This document shows positions 36,166 through 48,007 of a stretch of DNA of 64,000 nt, in pieces; the first letter of the stretch is position 1, and each line of letters begins with the position of its first letter. The position numbers were made by a program, and so were the translations under genes. The DNA lies in contig NZ_CABPSB010000020.1 in assembly GCF_902459655.1 (NCBI RefSeq), positions 1 to 64,000 of the forward strand, in the 5' to 3' direction. This stretch comes from Pandoraea anhela (GTDB lineage Bacteria; Pseudomonadota; Gammaproteobacteria; Burkholderiales; Burkholderiaceae). Under the pieces are notes generated by a model that saw nothing but the letters and a program-made list of their open reading frames with translations, did not search any database and was not told the DNA's origin.

Positions 36166-37164
36166 ATGACACCCTCAGGCACCGATGGCGCACAGGCACC
36201 GACAGGCCAACCCGGGCCAACACCTCCAGCCGCGTCAGGCCCCGCCCTTACCGCCACCCCGCCCACGCTGACACCCGGCAAACCGATCCGCCTCGCGAGA
36301 GGTGCGCTCGTCGCCGAAGTGCAGCCCGGTTGCGGCGCACGCGTGTCCCGGCTCGCCCGACGCGACACGCGCGGCGACCTGTTCGACTACCTCGTGCCCC
36401 TCGGCAACGAACCCTTCTCCTCCGACGAATGGCCGAAAGCCGGCGCGTTCCCAATGCTGCCGTATACCAATATGTTGCGCGACGACACGCTGCATTGGCG
36501 CGAGCGCATCCTCACCGTTCGCGAGGCGTCCGTCGCGTCGAGTTCGTTGCACGGCTGGGGGCTGCGCCGCGAGTGGGAAGTGGTCGACGAAAGCTCGCAT
36601 TGCTGTGTCCTGCAACTCGACTGCCCCGCGCAGCCGGAGTGGCCCTGGCACTATCAGGCCTACCTGTCGGTAACGCTCGACGAGCTGGGCGTGGACATGC
36701 AGCTCTCGCTCACCAACCTTTCGGCGCAGGAGATGCCTGCGGGGCTGGGCATGCATCCGTACTTCCGCTGGCCGGCCGGCGCGCGCCTGACCTTCGAATC
36801 CGAGGCGCTGTGGCGCTCTGCGTCCGAGGACATTCGCTGGCCGAGCGAGCAACGCGTTCACGTCGGTCCGATGGAAGTGGTATCGGTCGGCGGCGGTCTC
36901 GACACCGGAGGCCGCTCGACCTGGTTTGCCGAAGTGCCGTCCGGGACCGGGCGCTTCGACGCCCGTATCGACTACGCCGGCGGCCTGCGCTGCGCGACGG
37001 TTCGCAGCGACAACGCGTCCTGGCTCGTGCTGCACTCCCCTGCCGGACGCCCCTACCTCTGCCTGGAGCCGTCGACGCACCGGGTCGGCGAGTTCGACCA
37101 CGATCACGTCGTGCTCGCGCACGGCCAGACGCTCGATCTGTCGATGCGCATCGACCTGGCCTGA
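36166..37164 (+). CDS. galM: Aldose 1-epimerase family protein
   Basis: The 332-residue protein belongs to the galactose mutarotase-like superfamily, which interconverts alpha and beta anomers of sugars. Visible motifs are GAFPMLPYTNMLRDD, LHGWGLRREWEV with the conserved histidine, LGMHPYFRWP with the second histidine, and YLCLEPSTHRVGEF with the catalytic glutamate. The ATG at 36166 has GAAGGAG 9 nt upstream; the ATG at 36148 overlaps that site and is rejected. The first 40 residues are Pro/Thr-rich and not part of the fold. It lies between nrdB and nrdA and converges on nrdA. The sugar substrate is not certain, so the symbol is by family. Confidence 0.85.
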   Translation: MTPSGTDGAQAPTGQPGPTPPAASGPALTATPPTLTPGKPIRLARGALVAEVQPGCGARVSRLARRDTRGDLFDYLVPLGNEPFSSDEWPKAGAFPMLPYTNMLRDDTLHWRERILTVREASVASSSLHGWGLRREWEVVDESSHCCVLQLDCPAQPEWPWHYQAYLSVTLDELGVDMQLSLTNLSAQEMPAGLGMHPYFRWPAGARLTFESEALWRSASEDIRWPSEQRVHVGPMEVVSVGGGLDTGGRSTWFAEVPSGTGRFDARIDYAGGLRCATVRSDNASWLVLHSPAGRPYLCLEPSTHRVGEFDHDHVVLAHGQTLDLSMRIDLA

Positions 37165-37214
37165 GGCCACTCCCGTGCGTCCTGCCTTCGATCCCCCGCG
37201 ATCGTGAAGCCAAG

Positions 37215-37250
37215 AAAAACCCCGTCGTCCTTTCGGATCGACGGGGTTTT
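37215..37250. terminator. Bidirectional terminator between galM and nrdA
   Basis: A 12-bp perfect stem AAAACCCCGTCG/CGACGGGGTTTT (37216-37227 and 37239-37250) with an 11-nt loop and A/T flanks. It serves both convergent genes. Confidence 0.9.
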
Positions 37251-37299
37251 CCCTATGCGCGACGCCACGTGAACCCTGTGGCGCCGCCTCATACCCGAC

Positions 37300-40251
<2,952 letters not shown>

Positions 40252-40489
40252 GTAAAAACTCCCGTTCCAATGAGATGGTGCTGTTAGCGCACTTCCACCA
40301 GCAATACCAGGTACTGAAGTCGGCAAAAAGTGCGCCCTGGGGGCGCCGATGGAGCGAAGTGCTGAACACCGCACGACCGACGGACGGCCAAGGGTTCAAG
40401 GTGTCCGCTGCACGGCTTTGCTGCTGTGCCGCCCCACAAAAGGCCGCGGGGCAAGCACGGTATTGATGGATCTTGCTTCCCGTCACCGA

Positions 40490-40536
40490 CCACTATATGT
40501 AGTGGTCAGCGGCCGGATTGGCACTAAGTATAGTGG
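40490..40536 (-). promoter_or_regulatory. Pair of NrdR-type boxes upstream of nrdA
   Basis: Two 16-bp near-palindromes, ccactatatgtagtgg (40490-40505) and gcactaagtatagtgg (40521-40536), start 31 bp apart, the same spacing as at nrdB. The distal box covers the promoter -10, as expected for a repressor site. Confidence 0.85.
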
Positions 40537-40555
40537 AGATGACGCACTCCGCAAA
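40527..40555 (-). promoter_or_regulatory. nrdA promoter
   Basis: On the minus strand: TTTGCG (40550-40555), a 17-bp spacer and TATACT (40527-40532). The -10 lies inside the distal NrdR-like box. Confidence 0.6.
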
Positions 40556-40625
40556 CTCAAAAATTTCACTCCCGGGAAGGCCCGCGCCATGCCCGTGTCA
40601 AGCAAAACCTGTCGCCGGGTGAGGG

Positions 40626-41261
40626 TTAATCGCCCCCTTCGGCGTCTCCCGACATGTCGCCCCGGGAGGCCGTCTGGAACGGTAACGCTTGCGGCGTCAG
40701 CCCAGCCATCCGACGCAGTCGCTGCCACTCGAAGTGCGGCCCCGGATCCGTCTTCCGGCCAGGTGCTATATCGGCATGCCCGGCCACGGCTTGAATCGGA
40801 TATTGCTCACGCAAGACACGCGTGAGCGCCGCCAACGTCACATACTGCGCCATCGTAAATGGCAGGTCGTCGGTGCCTTCCAGTTCAACGCCGATTGAGA
40901 AATCGTTGCAGCGCGTGCGTCCTTCGAAGGACGAGGCGCCCGCATGCCACGCTCTCGCGTCGCACGACACGAACTGCTGCAACGCACCATCGCGTCGCAC
41001 CAGAAAATGCGACGACACGTGCACGCCGCGAATCTCGTCGAAGAACGGATGCGCATCGTGATCGAGTCGGTTCTGAAAGAACGCCGGGATCTCGTCGCCG
41101 CCGAACTGCCCCGGTGGCAACGAGATGTTGTGCACCACAAGCAATCCGATCGGCATGCCCTGCGGACGAACGTCGAAGTTCGGCGACGGCAGGCGCTCCG
41201 CTTCCCGTATCCAGCCGTCGGCGTCGAGCGTGAGGACCGGTAGTTTGTCCGGCGCGTTCAT
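40626..41261 (-). CDS. ampD: 1,6-anhydro-N-acetylmuramyl-L-alanine amidase
   Basis: AmpD is a cytoplasmic zinc amidase that frees the peptide from anhydro-muropeptides during cell-wall recycling; loss of it derepresses AmpC-type beta-lactamases in many Gram-negatives. The 211-residue protein shows the N-acetylmuramyl-L-alanine amidase type 2 fold, with the zinc ligand His44 in LLVVHNISLPPGQFGG, SSHFLVRRDGALQQFVS, NDFSIGVELEGTDD, and AGHADIAPGRKTDPGPHFEW carrying the other ligands. The ATG at 41261 fits the family. A GGGCTACAAT element lies 160 nt upstream. Confidence 0.95.
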   Translation of the reverse strand: MNAPDKLPVLTLDADGWIREAERLPSPNFDVRPQGMPIGLLVVHNISLPPGQFGGDEIPAFFQNRLDHDAHPFFDEIRGVHVSSHFLVRRDGALQQFVSCDARAWHAGASSFEGRTRCNDFSIGVELEGTDDLPFTMAQYVTLAALTRVLREQYPIQAVAGHADIAPGRKTDPGPHFEWQRLRRMAGLTPQALPFQTASRGDMSGDAEGGD

Positions 41262-41420
41262 GCGTCACCTCGCGACGGCGCGACGAACACGCCGAACGCC
41301 GCGACGCACACCGACCGGCCGAAGGAGACGGGCGATGCGAGCGACCGGAGCGCAACGTTAGGGGACGCAGATGACTGGAGCGTGACGGGCACAGCGAACT
41401 CCCGTAGAGCGAGGGGTGGC

Positions 41421-41430
41421 ATTGTAGCCC
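41421..41430 (-). promoter_or_regulatory. GGGCTACAAT-type -10 element upstream of ampD
   Basis: Third exact copy of the decamer found before maeB and the RNase II-like gene, again on the minus strand. No good -35 is seen. Confidence 0.4.
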
Positions 41431-41489
41431 ACTTGGCGTGACGTCGCCGGTTGTCGGCCCGACGCACGGCTCGTGCCGTTCCCTGACGA

Positions 41490-41512
41490 ATGACCAGTGT
41501 CACGTTGGTCAT
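41490..41512. promoter_or_regulatory. 23-bp dyad, possible operator
   Basis: The arms atgacca and tggtcat (41490-41496 and 41506-41512) flank an inner GTGTCAC palindrome. The symmetrical design and the position about 60 bp upstream of the ampD -10-like element suggest a regulator site. The regulator is unknown. Confidence 0.4.
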
Positions 41513-41555
41513 CGTCCGATACAAGTCGAAAAATAAAAGGCAAATTCCCAAAGAA

Positions 41556-41588
41556 GAAGCCTCTCGCCTGACCTGGCCGAGAGGCTTC
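41556..41588 (-). terminator. Terminator of the DUF1269 transcript
   Basis: An 11-bp perfect stem (41556-41566 and 41578-41588), followed on the minus strand by TTCTTT. It lies 214 nt after the DUF1269 stop, leaving a long 3' UTR. A second compact hairpin directly precedes it. Confidence 0.65.
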
Positions 41589-41801
41589 CGTGGGCGTGTC
41601 CACGCCCGGGGATGGCGCCGCTCTCGCGCCCTGCGTCGCCCGCAGGACACGCACACCATCCCGCGCCGCTCACAGGGGCGGCGCCAATGGCCATCGCTGG
41701 CCGGTAAAACGCTTCACACGCGCATGCTGCGCAAGTCCCGTCGTCGCTGTCGATCACGTCCCGATCACACCCCGCTTACGTTGGATCACGTTTGCCTGGC
41801 A

Positions 41802-42320
41802 TCAGGGGAACGCCGGGATCGCCGCTTCGACGCCTTCCATGTGCGCCTCGGGATGATGCGCTTTGAGCATCTCACGAATCTCGTCGACGCGGCTCTCGCG
41901 CACGTCCACCATCAGCAGGATCATGCCGCGCGCCAGCGGTTCACGAAACGCCTTGAGTCGAGAGTTCGGCACCGATACACCGATCATGCTGGACACCCAT
42001 GCACCGAACAGCGCGCCGAGCGGTGCGGTCACGATCATCAGTTCCCACTGGGGGCGCGTGCCCACGATGGGGAAAAACGCGGCGACTGCACCGACCGCCA
42101 GACCGCAGAAGCCACCGATCACGAGCCCGGCCTCGGCGCCGTGCACGATATCGGATGTCTGCAGCAGGTTAGCCTCGTGCAGTCCCTCCAGATCCATTTC
42201 GTCACGTGCCATGAAGTGGATGTGACGCTCCTCGATCCGCGCGAGCAACAAATCGCTCATCGTGCGCTGCGCACTCGCAAGATCGGGAAGAAGGAAATAC
42301 ATCCGTCTGCGCATTAGCAT
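41802..42320 (-). CDS. DUF1269-family membrane protein
   Basis: The 172-residue protein has an N-terminal ferredoxin-like part (RRMYFLLPDLASAQRTMSDLL), a central glycine-rich double membrane segment (about 62-85 and 95-118; GLVIGGFCGLAVGAVAAFF), and a second soluble part resembling the first (MILLMVDVRESRVDEIREML). This layout is typical of DUF1269, whose role is unknown. The ATG at 42320 has AGGAGG 7 nt upstream, one of the best ribosome binding sites in the window. Confidence 0.85.
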   Translation of the reverse strand: MLMRRRMYFLLPDLASAQRTMSDLLLARIEERHIHFMARDEMDLEGLHEANLLQTSDIVHGAEAGLVIGGFCGLAVGAVAAFFPIVGTRPQWELMIVTAPLGALFGAWVSSMIGVSVPNSRLKAFREPLARGMILLMVDVRESRVDEIREMLKAHHPEAHMEGVEAAIPAFP

Positions 42321-42559
42321 ATTGCGCCCTCCTGTCGTCGCCCCCGTGTTTTGGCTGTTATCGATGGGGTAGGTAACTGTGTTTTAGTGCATGCGACAGT
42401 CATGCGCAAGCCGACACGGGCCGACACGGGCCAATTGGGCATCGGCCGGGAGCGCTCGGGATCAGCGCGGCACGCGCGGGAGATGCGGAGGGGGTACGCG
42501 CGATGCGCATGAAGCGCAGCGGGCGGGGATCGCCGCGCGGCACGTTCGTGCAGCAGGAC

Positions 42560-42862
42560 TCAGGCGCGGTGTTCGCGCGCGAGATGAGCGTCGCGATGCG
42601 CGGCGCTACAGAAGTGCTTGTCGCCGGGGCCGGGGAGCGATTCGCTCTCGGGAAGATAGGTGTCGCACTCGCTGCAACGCACCATGCGCTCGGCCGGCGG
42701 CAGCGACTGACGCGCCGTCGTGCGGCCTGTGCTGCCGGGGGATGTGCGCATGCGTTCGTCACGCTCATTACGCTCAGGACGCTCCATGCGCTTGCGTTCG
42801 TTATGGCGCATCCACCACGTCCCGGCAATCAAGAGCAACAGTAACAGCAGGATATTGCGCAT
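42560..42862 (-). CDS. PP0621-like small membrane protein with C-terminal cysteine motif
   Basis: The 100-residue protein has one N-terminal membrane helix (MRNILLLLLLLIAGTWWM), a basic linker, and a C-terminal zinc-ribbon-like part with CSEC and a later Cys in HFCSAAHRDAHL. This resembles the PP0621 family, often found next to the cytochrome-assembly-like gene as here. It starts 6 bp after the stop of the CcsA-like gene, so the two are co-transcribed. Its function is unknown. Confidence 0.85.
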   Translation of the reverse strand: MRNILLLLLLLIAGTWWMRHNERKRMERPERNERDERMRTSPGSTGRTTARQSLPPAERMVRCSECDTYLPESESLPGPGDKHFCSAAHRDAHLAREHRA

Positions 42863-42868
42863 CGCGCT

Positions 42869-43753
42869 TCAAGTCTCCGTCATGCGATGCAGCACCACCT
42901 CAAGCACGAAGCGAGAACCGACATACGCCAGCAACAGCGCCACGAACGACGCCAGAACCCAACGCAGCGCGACCTTACCGCGCCACCCGTAAAAATGCCG
43001 TCCGAGCAGCACCGCGCCGAACATCAGCCACGACACCACCGCGAACACGGTCTTATGATCGATGCGCACCGCGCGCCCGAACAGCGCTTCGGAGAACATC
43101 ACACCCGAAATCAGCGTCAGTGTCAGCAGCACGAACCCCGCGCTGATCAACCGGAACAGCAGCTTCTCCATCGTCAGCAGCGGCGGCAGCGTTTCGAGCC
43201 AGCGCGAGAGCCAGCCGGTCGCCTCGCTGCTGCGCGACGGATGCAACTGACGCTCGGCATAGAGCATCAGCAACGCATGCAGCGCCGCCAGTCCGAACAG
43301 CCCGTAGGCCATGTTGGCGATGATGAAGTGCGCCTTGAAAATCGGATCCGCCGCAAAGCTGAGAATGCGCACATCCGGAAAAATCGCGGGCAACAGACAG
43401 GCGACGGCGGCCACGGGTGTGACCATCAGTCGCAGGCTGTCGAGCGGGAAGAAGAAGCTTTCGATCCAGTAAATGCCGACCGAGAGCCACAACATGGCCG
43501 AGAGCATGTACGCGAAGCCGAAGTGCATGCTGTCCGCGCGGAAGATCGTCTGATGCAGCAACACCCCGTGCAGCAGCAACGCGGCGAACAGCGACAGCTG
43601 CATCGGCCAGCGCGAGGGCGTGCCCGTGACCGGCGCAGGCGCGACCTGCCCGCCCGCGAGAGCGAGCGCGGCGTCGCGCCGATAGCCTTGCCACGAACAA
43701 ACCGCCAACCCGGCGTAGAGGATGGCGGTCAGCGCATACAGTAAAATAGTCAT
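42869..43753 (-). CDS. CcsA/YpjD-like inner-membrane protein
   Basis: The 294-residue protein has eight or so membrane helices and belongs to the cytochrome c assembly (CcsA/HemX-like) superfamily. Conserved segments include FKAHFIIANMAYGLFGLAALHALLML and RIDHKTVFAVVSWLMFGAVLLGRHFYGWRG, each with the family's conserved histidine. The WWD haem-handling loop of true CcsA is not obvious, which places it in the YpjD-like group next to ffh. It is divergent from ffh, the usual arrangement in beta- and gammaproteobacteria. Confidence 0.9.
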   Translation of the reverse strand: MTILLYALTAILYAGLAVCSWQGYRRDAALALAGGQVAPAPVTGTPSRWPMQLSLFAALLLHGVLLHQTIFRADSMHFGFAYMLSAMLWLSVGIYWIESFFFPLDSLRLMVTPVAAVACLLPAIFPDVRILSFAADPIFKAHFIIANMAYGLFGLAALHALLMLYAERQLHPSRSSEATGWLSRWLETLPPLLTMEKLLFRLISAGFVLLTLTLISGVMFSEALFGRAVRIDHKTVFAVVSWLMFGAVLLGRHFYGWRGKVALRWVLASFVALLLAYVGSRFVLEVVLHRMTET

Positions 43754-43875
43754 GTTTGAAGTTTACACCAGCCCATGAGGGGCGCGCTGCCGTGCTTGCC
43801 ACCGCCTTGCCATCGCCACTAACCGGCCGATGGGCGGGCAACCAAGGCCGCTTCAGGTCTTACAGGATACGTTTC

Positions 43876-45240
43876 ATGCTCGACAATCTCACTACCCGCC
43901 TTGCAAAAGTCGTCAAGACGCTGCGCGGCGAAGCCCGGCTGACCGAGGCCAACACGCAGGAAATGCTGCGCGAAGTACGCCTCGCCCTGCTCGAGGCCGA
44001 CGTCGCCCTGCCGGTGGTGCGCGATTTCATCGCCAAGGTGAAGGAAAAGGCCCTCGGAGAGGAAGTCATTTCCAGCCTGTCGCCCGGTCAGGCGCTCGTC
44101 GGCGTGGTGCAACGCGAACTGACGGCTCTCATGGGCGGCGACTACGAAGGTCGCGCCGCCGAACTCAATCTGGCCACCACCCCGCCCGCCATCATCCTGA
44201 TGGCCGGTCTGCAAGGCGCCGGCAAGACGACCACCGTCGGTAAGCTCGCCAAGCTGCTGCGCGCCCAGAAAAAGAAAGTCCTCACGGTCTCAACCGACGT
44301 CTACCGCCCGGCCGCCATCGCCCAGTTGGAGACGGTGACCAAGCAGGTCGACGCCGACTTCTTCCCGTCGCAACCCGATCAGAAGCCGGTCGATATCGCC
44401 CGTGCGGCCGTCGACTGGGCGCGTCGCCATCACCACGAAGTGCTGCTCGTCGACACGGCCGGCCGTCTGGGTATTGACGAAGCGATGATGCAGGAAATTA
44501 GCGCCCTGCACGCCGAGCTGAAACCGATCGAAACGTTGTTCGTCGTCGACGCCATGCTGGGGCAAGACGCGGTGAACACCGCCCGCGCCTTCAACGATGC
44601 CTTGCCGCTCACCGGCGTGGTGCTCACCAAGCTCGACGGCGACTCGCGCGGCGGTGCGGCGCTGTCGGTGCGCCACATCACCGGCAAGCCGATCAAGTTC
44701 GTCGGCGTCGGCGAAAAGCTCGACGGCCTGGAAGTTTTCCACCCGGATCGCATGGCGAACCGGATTCTCGGCATGGGCGACATTCTCGCGCTCGTCGAGG
44801 AAGCGCAACGCGGCGTTGACGTGCAGGCCGCGCAAAAACTCGCCGACAAGGTCAAGAAAGGCGGCGACTTCGATCTGAACGACTTCAAGGCACAGATCGG
44901 CCAGATGAAGAAAATGGGCGGTCTGTCGTCGCTCATGGACAAGTTGCCCGCGCAGTTCCAGGCGGCCGCCAGCCAGACGAACATGGATCAGGCCGAGAAG
45001 CAGGTGCGCCGCATGGAAGGCATCATCAACTCGATGACGCCCGCCGAGCGCGCCAAACCCGAGCTGATCAAGGCGAGCCGCAAGCGTCGCATCGCCGCGG
45101 GCGCAGGCGTGCAGGTGCAGGAAGTCAACCGCATGCTCAATCAGTACGATCAGATGCGCACCATGATGAAGAAACTCAAAGGCGGTGGCATGATGAAGAT
45201 GATGCGCAGCATGAAGGGCATGATGCCCGGTATGCGCTGA
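43876..45240 (+). CDS. ffh: Signal recognition particle protein Ffh
   Basis: Ffh binds 4.5S RNA and nascent signal sequences and delivers ribosomes to FtsY at the inner membrane. The 454-residue protein has the N-terminal four-helix bundle, the GTPase domain with GLQGAGKTTTVGKLA (G1), DTAGR (G3) and TKLDGDSRGGAAL (G4), and a methionine-rich M domain ending KGGGMMKMMRSMKGMMPGMR. The ATG at 43876 is the conserved start; the frame is open 40 codons further upstream without similarity. It is divergent from the CcsA-like gene. Confidence 0.97.
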   Translation: MLDNLTTRLAKVVKTLRGEARLTEANTQEMLREVRLALLEADVALPVVRDFIAKVKEKALGEEVISSLSPGQALVGVVQRELTALMGGDYEGRAAELNLATTPPAIILMAGLQGAGKTTTVGKLAKLLRAQKKKVLTVSTDVYRPAAIAQLETVTKQVDADFFPSQPDQKPVDIARAAVDWARRHHHEVLLVDTAGRLGIDEAMMQEISALHAELKPIETLFVVDAMLGQDAVNTARAFNDALPLTGVVLTKLDGDSRGGAALSVRHITGKPIKFVGVGEKLDGLEVFHPDRMANRILGMGDILALVEEAQRGVDVQAAQKLADKVKKGGDFDLNDFKAQIGQMKKMGGLSSLMDKLPAQFQAAASQTNMDQAEKQVRRMEGIINSMTPAERAKPELIKASRKRRIAAGAGVQVQEVNRMLNQYDQMRTMMKKLKGGGMMKMMRSMKGMMPGMR

Positions 45241-45298
45241 TATACTCCGGGCCGCATTTAGCGAATCCACGCAACACCGTTCCACAGGGTCGCCCCAT

Positions 45299-45847
45299 AT
45301 GAACCGCGAAGAAGCCCTCGAAGTATTCCGTAATTCCGAAGAAATCGTCTCCGCCGACGAAGTCAACCGCTGCGTCGACACCATGGCCAAGGCCATCAAG
45401 GAAGCCATTGGCGACGAATTCCCGATGGTGCTGTCGGTCATGGGCGGCGCCGCCGTCTTCACCGGCATGCTCCTGCCGCGTCTCGACTTCCCGCTCGAGT
45501 TCGACTACATCCACCTCTCGCGCTACAACAACACCACCACCGGCGGTGCAATGCAGTGGCGTGTGGCGCCGCGCGATTCGGTGCGCGACCGCGTGGTGCT
45601 CGTGCTCGACGACATTCTCGATGAAGGCGCCACCATGGCCGCGATTCGCGACCGGATCCTGGAGATGGGCGCGTCGAAGTTCTACAGCGCCGTGCTCTGC
45701 GAGAAGATCCTGACGAAGGAAAAGCCGTCGCATCCGGATTTCTGCGGCTTCACCGTACCGGATCGTTACGTCTTCGGTTGCGGCATGGACGCCAAGGGTT
45801 ACTGGCGCAACCTGCCCGCCATCCGTGCGCTGACGACGGCGCGATGA
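45299..45847 (+). CDS. hpt: Hypoxanthine/guanine phosphoribosyltransferase
   Basis: The enzyme salvages purine bases by joining them to PRPP. The 182-residue protein has the PRPP-binding motif VVLVLDDILDEGATMAA and the flexible-loop region DYIHLSRYNNTTTGG. This sequence type differs from E. coli Hpt but is the common betaproteobacterial version, usually annotated as hypoxanthine-guanine phosphoribosyltransferase; exact base preference cannot be read from sequence. It starts 58 bp after ffh; a TATACT at the ffh stop could give it its own promoter. Confidence 0.88.
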   Translation: MNREEALEVFRNSEEIVSADEVNRCVDTMAKAIKEAIGDEFPMVLSVMGGAAVFTGMLLPRLDFPLEFDYIHLSRYNNTTTGGAMQWRVAPRDSVRDRVVLVLDDILDEGATMAAIRDRILEMGASKFYSAVLCEKILTKEKPSHPDFCGFTVPDRYVFGCGMDAKGYWRNLPAIRALTTAR

Positions 45848-45935
45848 TCGCACCGCGATAGTCGATCGTCACGTCGGTGCGCAATGCACCGATAGCGCGA
45901 ACGACGCGGCGGGAGACGTTCCCGCGACAAACAAG

Positions 45936-45962
45936 AAAGGGACCTCGACGAGGTCCCTTTTT
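45936..45962. terminator. Bidirectional terminator between hpt and proS
   Basis: The stem AAAGGGACC/GGTCCCTTT with inner CTCG/CGAG symmetry (45936-45947 and 45949-45960), followed by T on the plus strand. It lies between the convergent hpt and proS. Confidence 0.85.
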
Positions 45963-46051
45963 CTTGACGGCAGCGCAACTGCGTCACGCGCCGCAGCGCA
46001 TTCGATGCGCCGCCGGTCGGATCGACCGGCACGGCATCGACGGCGCCCCGC

Positions 46052-47791
46052 TCAGACGGCCTTGGCGGCGCGCACCTTGCCCGTGACGACTTCCGCCACC
46101 ACGGCGGCGTCGAGCAACTGGGCTTCCGTATCGCGGCGGCCCTGATACTCGATCTTGCCTTCCTTCAGACCACGGTCGCCGATCACCACACGATGCGGCA
46201 CGCCGATCAGTTCCCAGTCGGCGAACATCACACCCGGGCGCTCGCCACGGTCATCGAGAATCACGTCGATGCCTGCGGCCAGCAGATCGTCGTACAGCTT
46301 GTCGGCGGCGGCGCGCACGGCGTCGCTGCGATCGTAGCCCATCGGGCACAGCACCACTTCGAACGGGGCAATCGCTTCCGGCCAGATGATGCCGCGATCG
46401 TCGAAGTTCTGTTCGATGGCCGCGCCGAGAATACGCGTGATGCCGATACCGTAGCAGCCCATTTCCATCGGTGCCGGCTTACCGGTCTCGTCGAGGAACG
46501 TGGCATTCATGGCGTCCGAGTACTTCGTGCCCAACTGGAACACGTGACCGACTTCGATACCGCGGCACAGTGCGATCTCGCCCTTGCCGTCCGGCGACGG
46601 ATCGCCCGTCACGATATTGCGCAGGTCGAAGACGATGTCCGGCTCCGGCAGATCGCGGCCCCAGTTCACGCCCGTGATGTGGAAGTCCGTCTCGTTCGCG
46701 CCGACAACGAAGTCACTCATCTTCGCCACGGTACGATCGACCACGAGCTTGACCGGCTTCTTCGTGCCGATCGGGCCGAGGTAGCCCGGCGGCGTGCCGA
46801 ACCACTCGACAATCTCGGCCTCGGTGGCAAAACGCATCTCCGCCAGGCCCGGCACCTTGCTCGCCTTGATCTCGTTCAGACTGTGATCGCCACGCAGCAA
46901 GAGCAACCAGATGGTGGTGCCCGCCGTCTCGTCGTCCGTCGCGAGCACGATCGACTTGATCGTGCGCTCGAGCGGAATCGAAAGCAGTTCCGCGACCGCT
47001 TCGCACTTGGCCTTGCCCGGCGTGGCGGTCCGGGTCATGGCTTCGGCCGGTGCGGCGCGCTCGCGTTGCGGTGCGAGCGCCTCGGCCATCTCGACGTTGG
47101 CTGCATAGTCCGAGGTCGGGCAGTAGGCGATGGCGTCTTCCCCGGTCTCGGCGATCACGTGGAACTCATGCGAGCCCGAGCCGCCGATGGAACCGTTATC
47201 GGCCACCACCGCGCGGAACTCCAGCCCCAGACGCGTGAAGATGCGCACGTAGGCGTCGAACATCTTCTGGTAGGACGCTTGCAGGCCGGCGCGATCCTTA
47301 TCGAAGGAATAGGCGTCCTTCATGATGAACTCGCGGCCGCGCATCACGCCGAAACGCGGGCGGATTTCGTCGCGGAACTTCGTCTGCACCTGGTAGAAGT
47401 TCACCGGCAACTGGCGATAGCTCTTGATTTCGCGGCGCGCGATATCCGTCACCACTTCCTCGTGGGTCGGACCGACGACAAACTCACGGTCGTTACGATC
47501 CTTCAGGCGCAGCAATTCCGGGCCGTACTTCACCCAGCGCCCCGACTCCTGCCAAAGTTCGGCCGGCTGCACGGCTGGCATGAGCAATTCGAGCGCACCC
47601 GCGCGATTCATTTCTTCACGGACGATGGCTTCGACCTTGCGGATCGAGCGCAGGCCGATCGGCAGGTAATCGTAGATACCGCCGGCAACGCGGCGAATCA
47701 TGCCGGCGCGCATCATCAGCTTGTGGCTGACGATTTCGGCGTCGGCGGGCGCTTCCTTGAGGGTGCCGATGAAGAAACGAGAGGCTTTCAT
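46052..47791 (-). CDS. proS: Prolyl-tRNA synthetase
   Basis: ProS charges tRNA-Pro. The 579-residue protein is the bacterial type with an editing (INS) domain inserted between class II motifs 2 and 3 (about 220-410). Motif 2 is seen in [26 protein letters not shown] and motif 3 in [36 protein letters not shown] is also characteristic. The C-terminal anticodon-binding domain begins around 480. It is divergent from rppH, as in many Burkholderiaceae. Its substrate tRNA-Pro(CGG) is encoded at 54.0 kb. Confidence 0.97.
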   Translation of the reverse strand: MKASRFFIGTLKEAPADAEIVSHKLMMRAGMIRRVAGGIYDYLPIGLRSIRKVEAIVREEMNRAGALELLMPAVQPAELWQESGRWVKYGPELLRLKDRNDREFVVGPTHEEVVTDIARREIKSYRQLPVNFYQVQTKFRDEIRPRFGVMRGREFIMKDAYSFDKDRAGLQASYQKMFDAYVRIFTRLGLEFRAVVADNGSIGGSGSHEFHVIAETGEDAIAYCPTSDYAANVEMAEALAPQRERAAPAEAMTRTATPGKAKCEAVAELLSIPLERTIKSIVLATDDETAGTTIWLLLLRGDHSLNEIKASKVPGLAEMRFATEAEIVEWFGTPPGYLGPIGTKKPVKLVVDRTVAKMSDFVVGANETDFHITGVNWGRDLPEPDIVFDLRNIVTGDPSPDGKGEIALCRGIEVGHVFQLGTKYSDAMNATFLDETGKPAPMEMGCYGIGITRILGAAIEQNFDDRGIIWPEAIAPFEVVLCPMGYDRSDAVRAAADKLYDDLLAAGIDVILDDRGERPGVMFADWELIGVPHRVVIGDRGLKEGKIEYQGRRDTEAQLLDAAVVAEVVTGKVRAAKAV

Positions 47792-48007
47792 GCAGATTTC
47801 CGGGAAAAATTAGGGTCAGCGGCGCACGCGGCGGTTCGGTCGGCTGCGCCGAAGCGGGGACGGGGTGCGCCACGTAATGGCTTCGCAGCCCCTGAGACTC
47901 CCGCCGGCCGTACGCGCCGCCCCGGTTGCCCGAGCCGCCGCCGGCCGCCGCGCCGGTGATTATCTGTTTATAATCGAAGCAATTTTAAAGGATTCAAGGG
48001 TGGTTGT

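Larger units (their letters stand above)
40252..40625. other. nrdA promoter-leader region with candidate attenuator hairpin
   Basis: These 374 bp between nrdA and ampD hold a -35/-10 promoter, two NrdR-like boxes and an nrdA leader of about 260 nt. Within the leader, the minus strand has a GCGCCC/GGGCGC hairpin (40332-40337 with 40341-40346, 3-nt loop) followed by ACTTTTT (40325-40331), which looks like a terminator 75-90 nt before the start codon. Short frames on both strands here have no protein features. Confidence 0.55.
41262..41801. other. Intergenic region between ampD and the DUF1269 gene
   Basis: I see no credible gene in these 540 bp. Elements present are the GGGCTACAAT motif (41421-41430), a 23-bp dyad (41490-41512), a terminator hairpin (41556-41588) and an adjacent hairpin (41592-41607; 7-bp arms, 2-nt loop). 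Open frames here run through the terminator and are not protein-like. Confidence 0.5.

Noticed and set aside
40252-40489. Cobalamin riboswitch in the nrdA leader
   Set aside because: No B12-box-like sequence is found, and the enzyme is the iron-dependent class Ia, which does not need cobalamin.
41509-41757. 82-codon minus-strand frame with several cysteines
   Set aside because: It reads through a strong terminator hairpin and has no start signal or recognisable domain.
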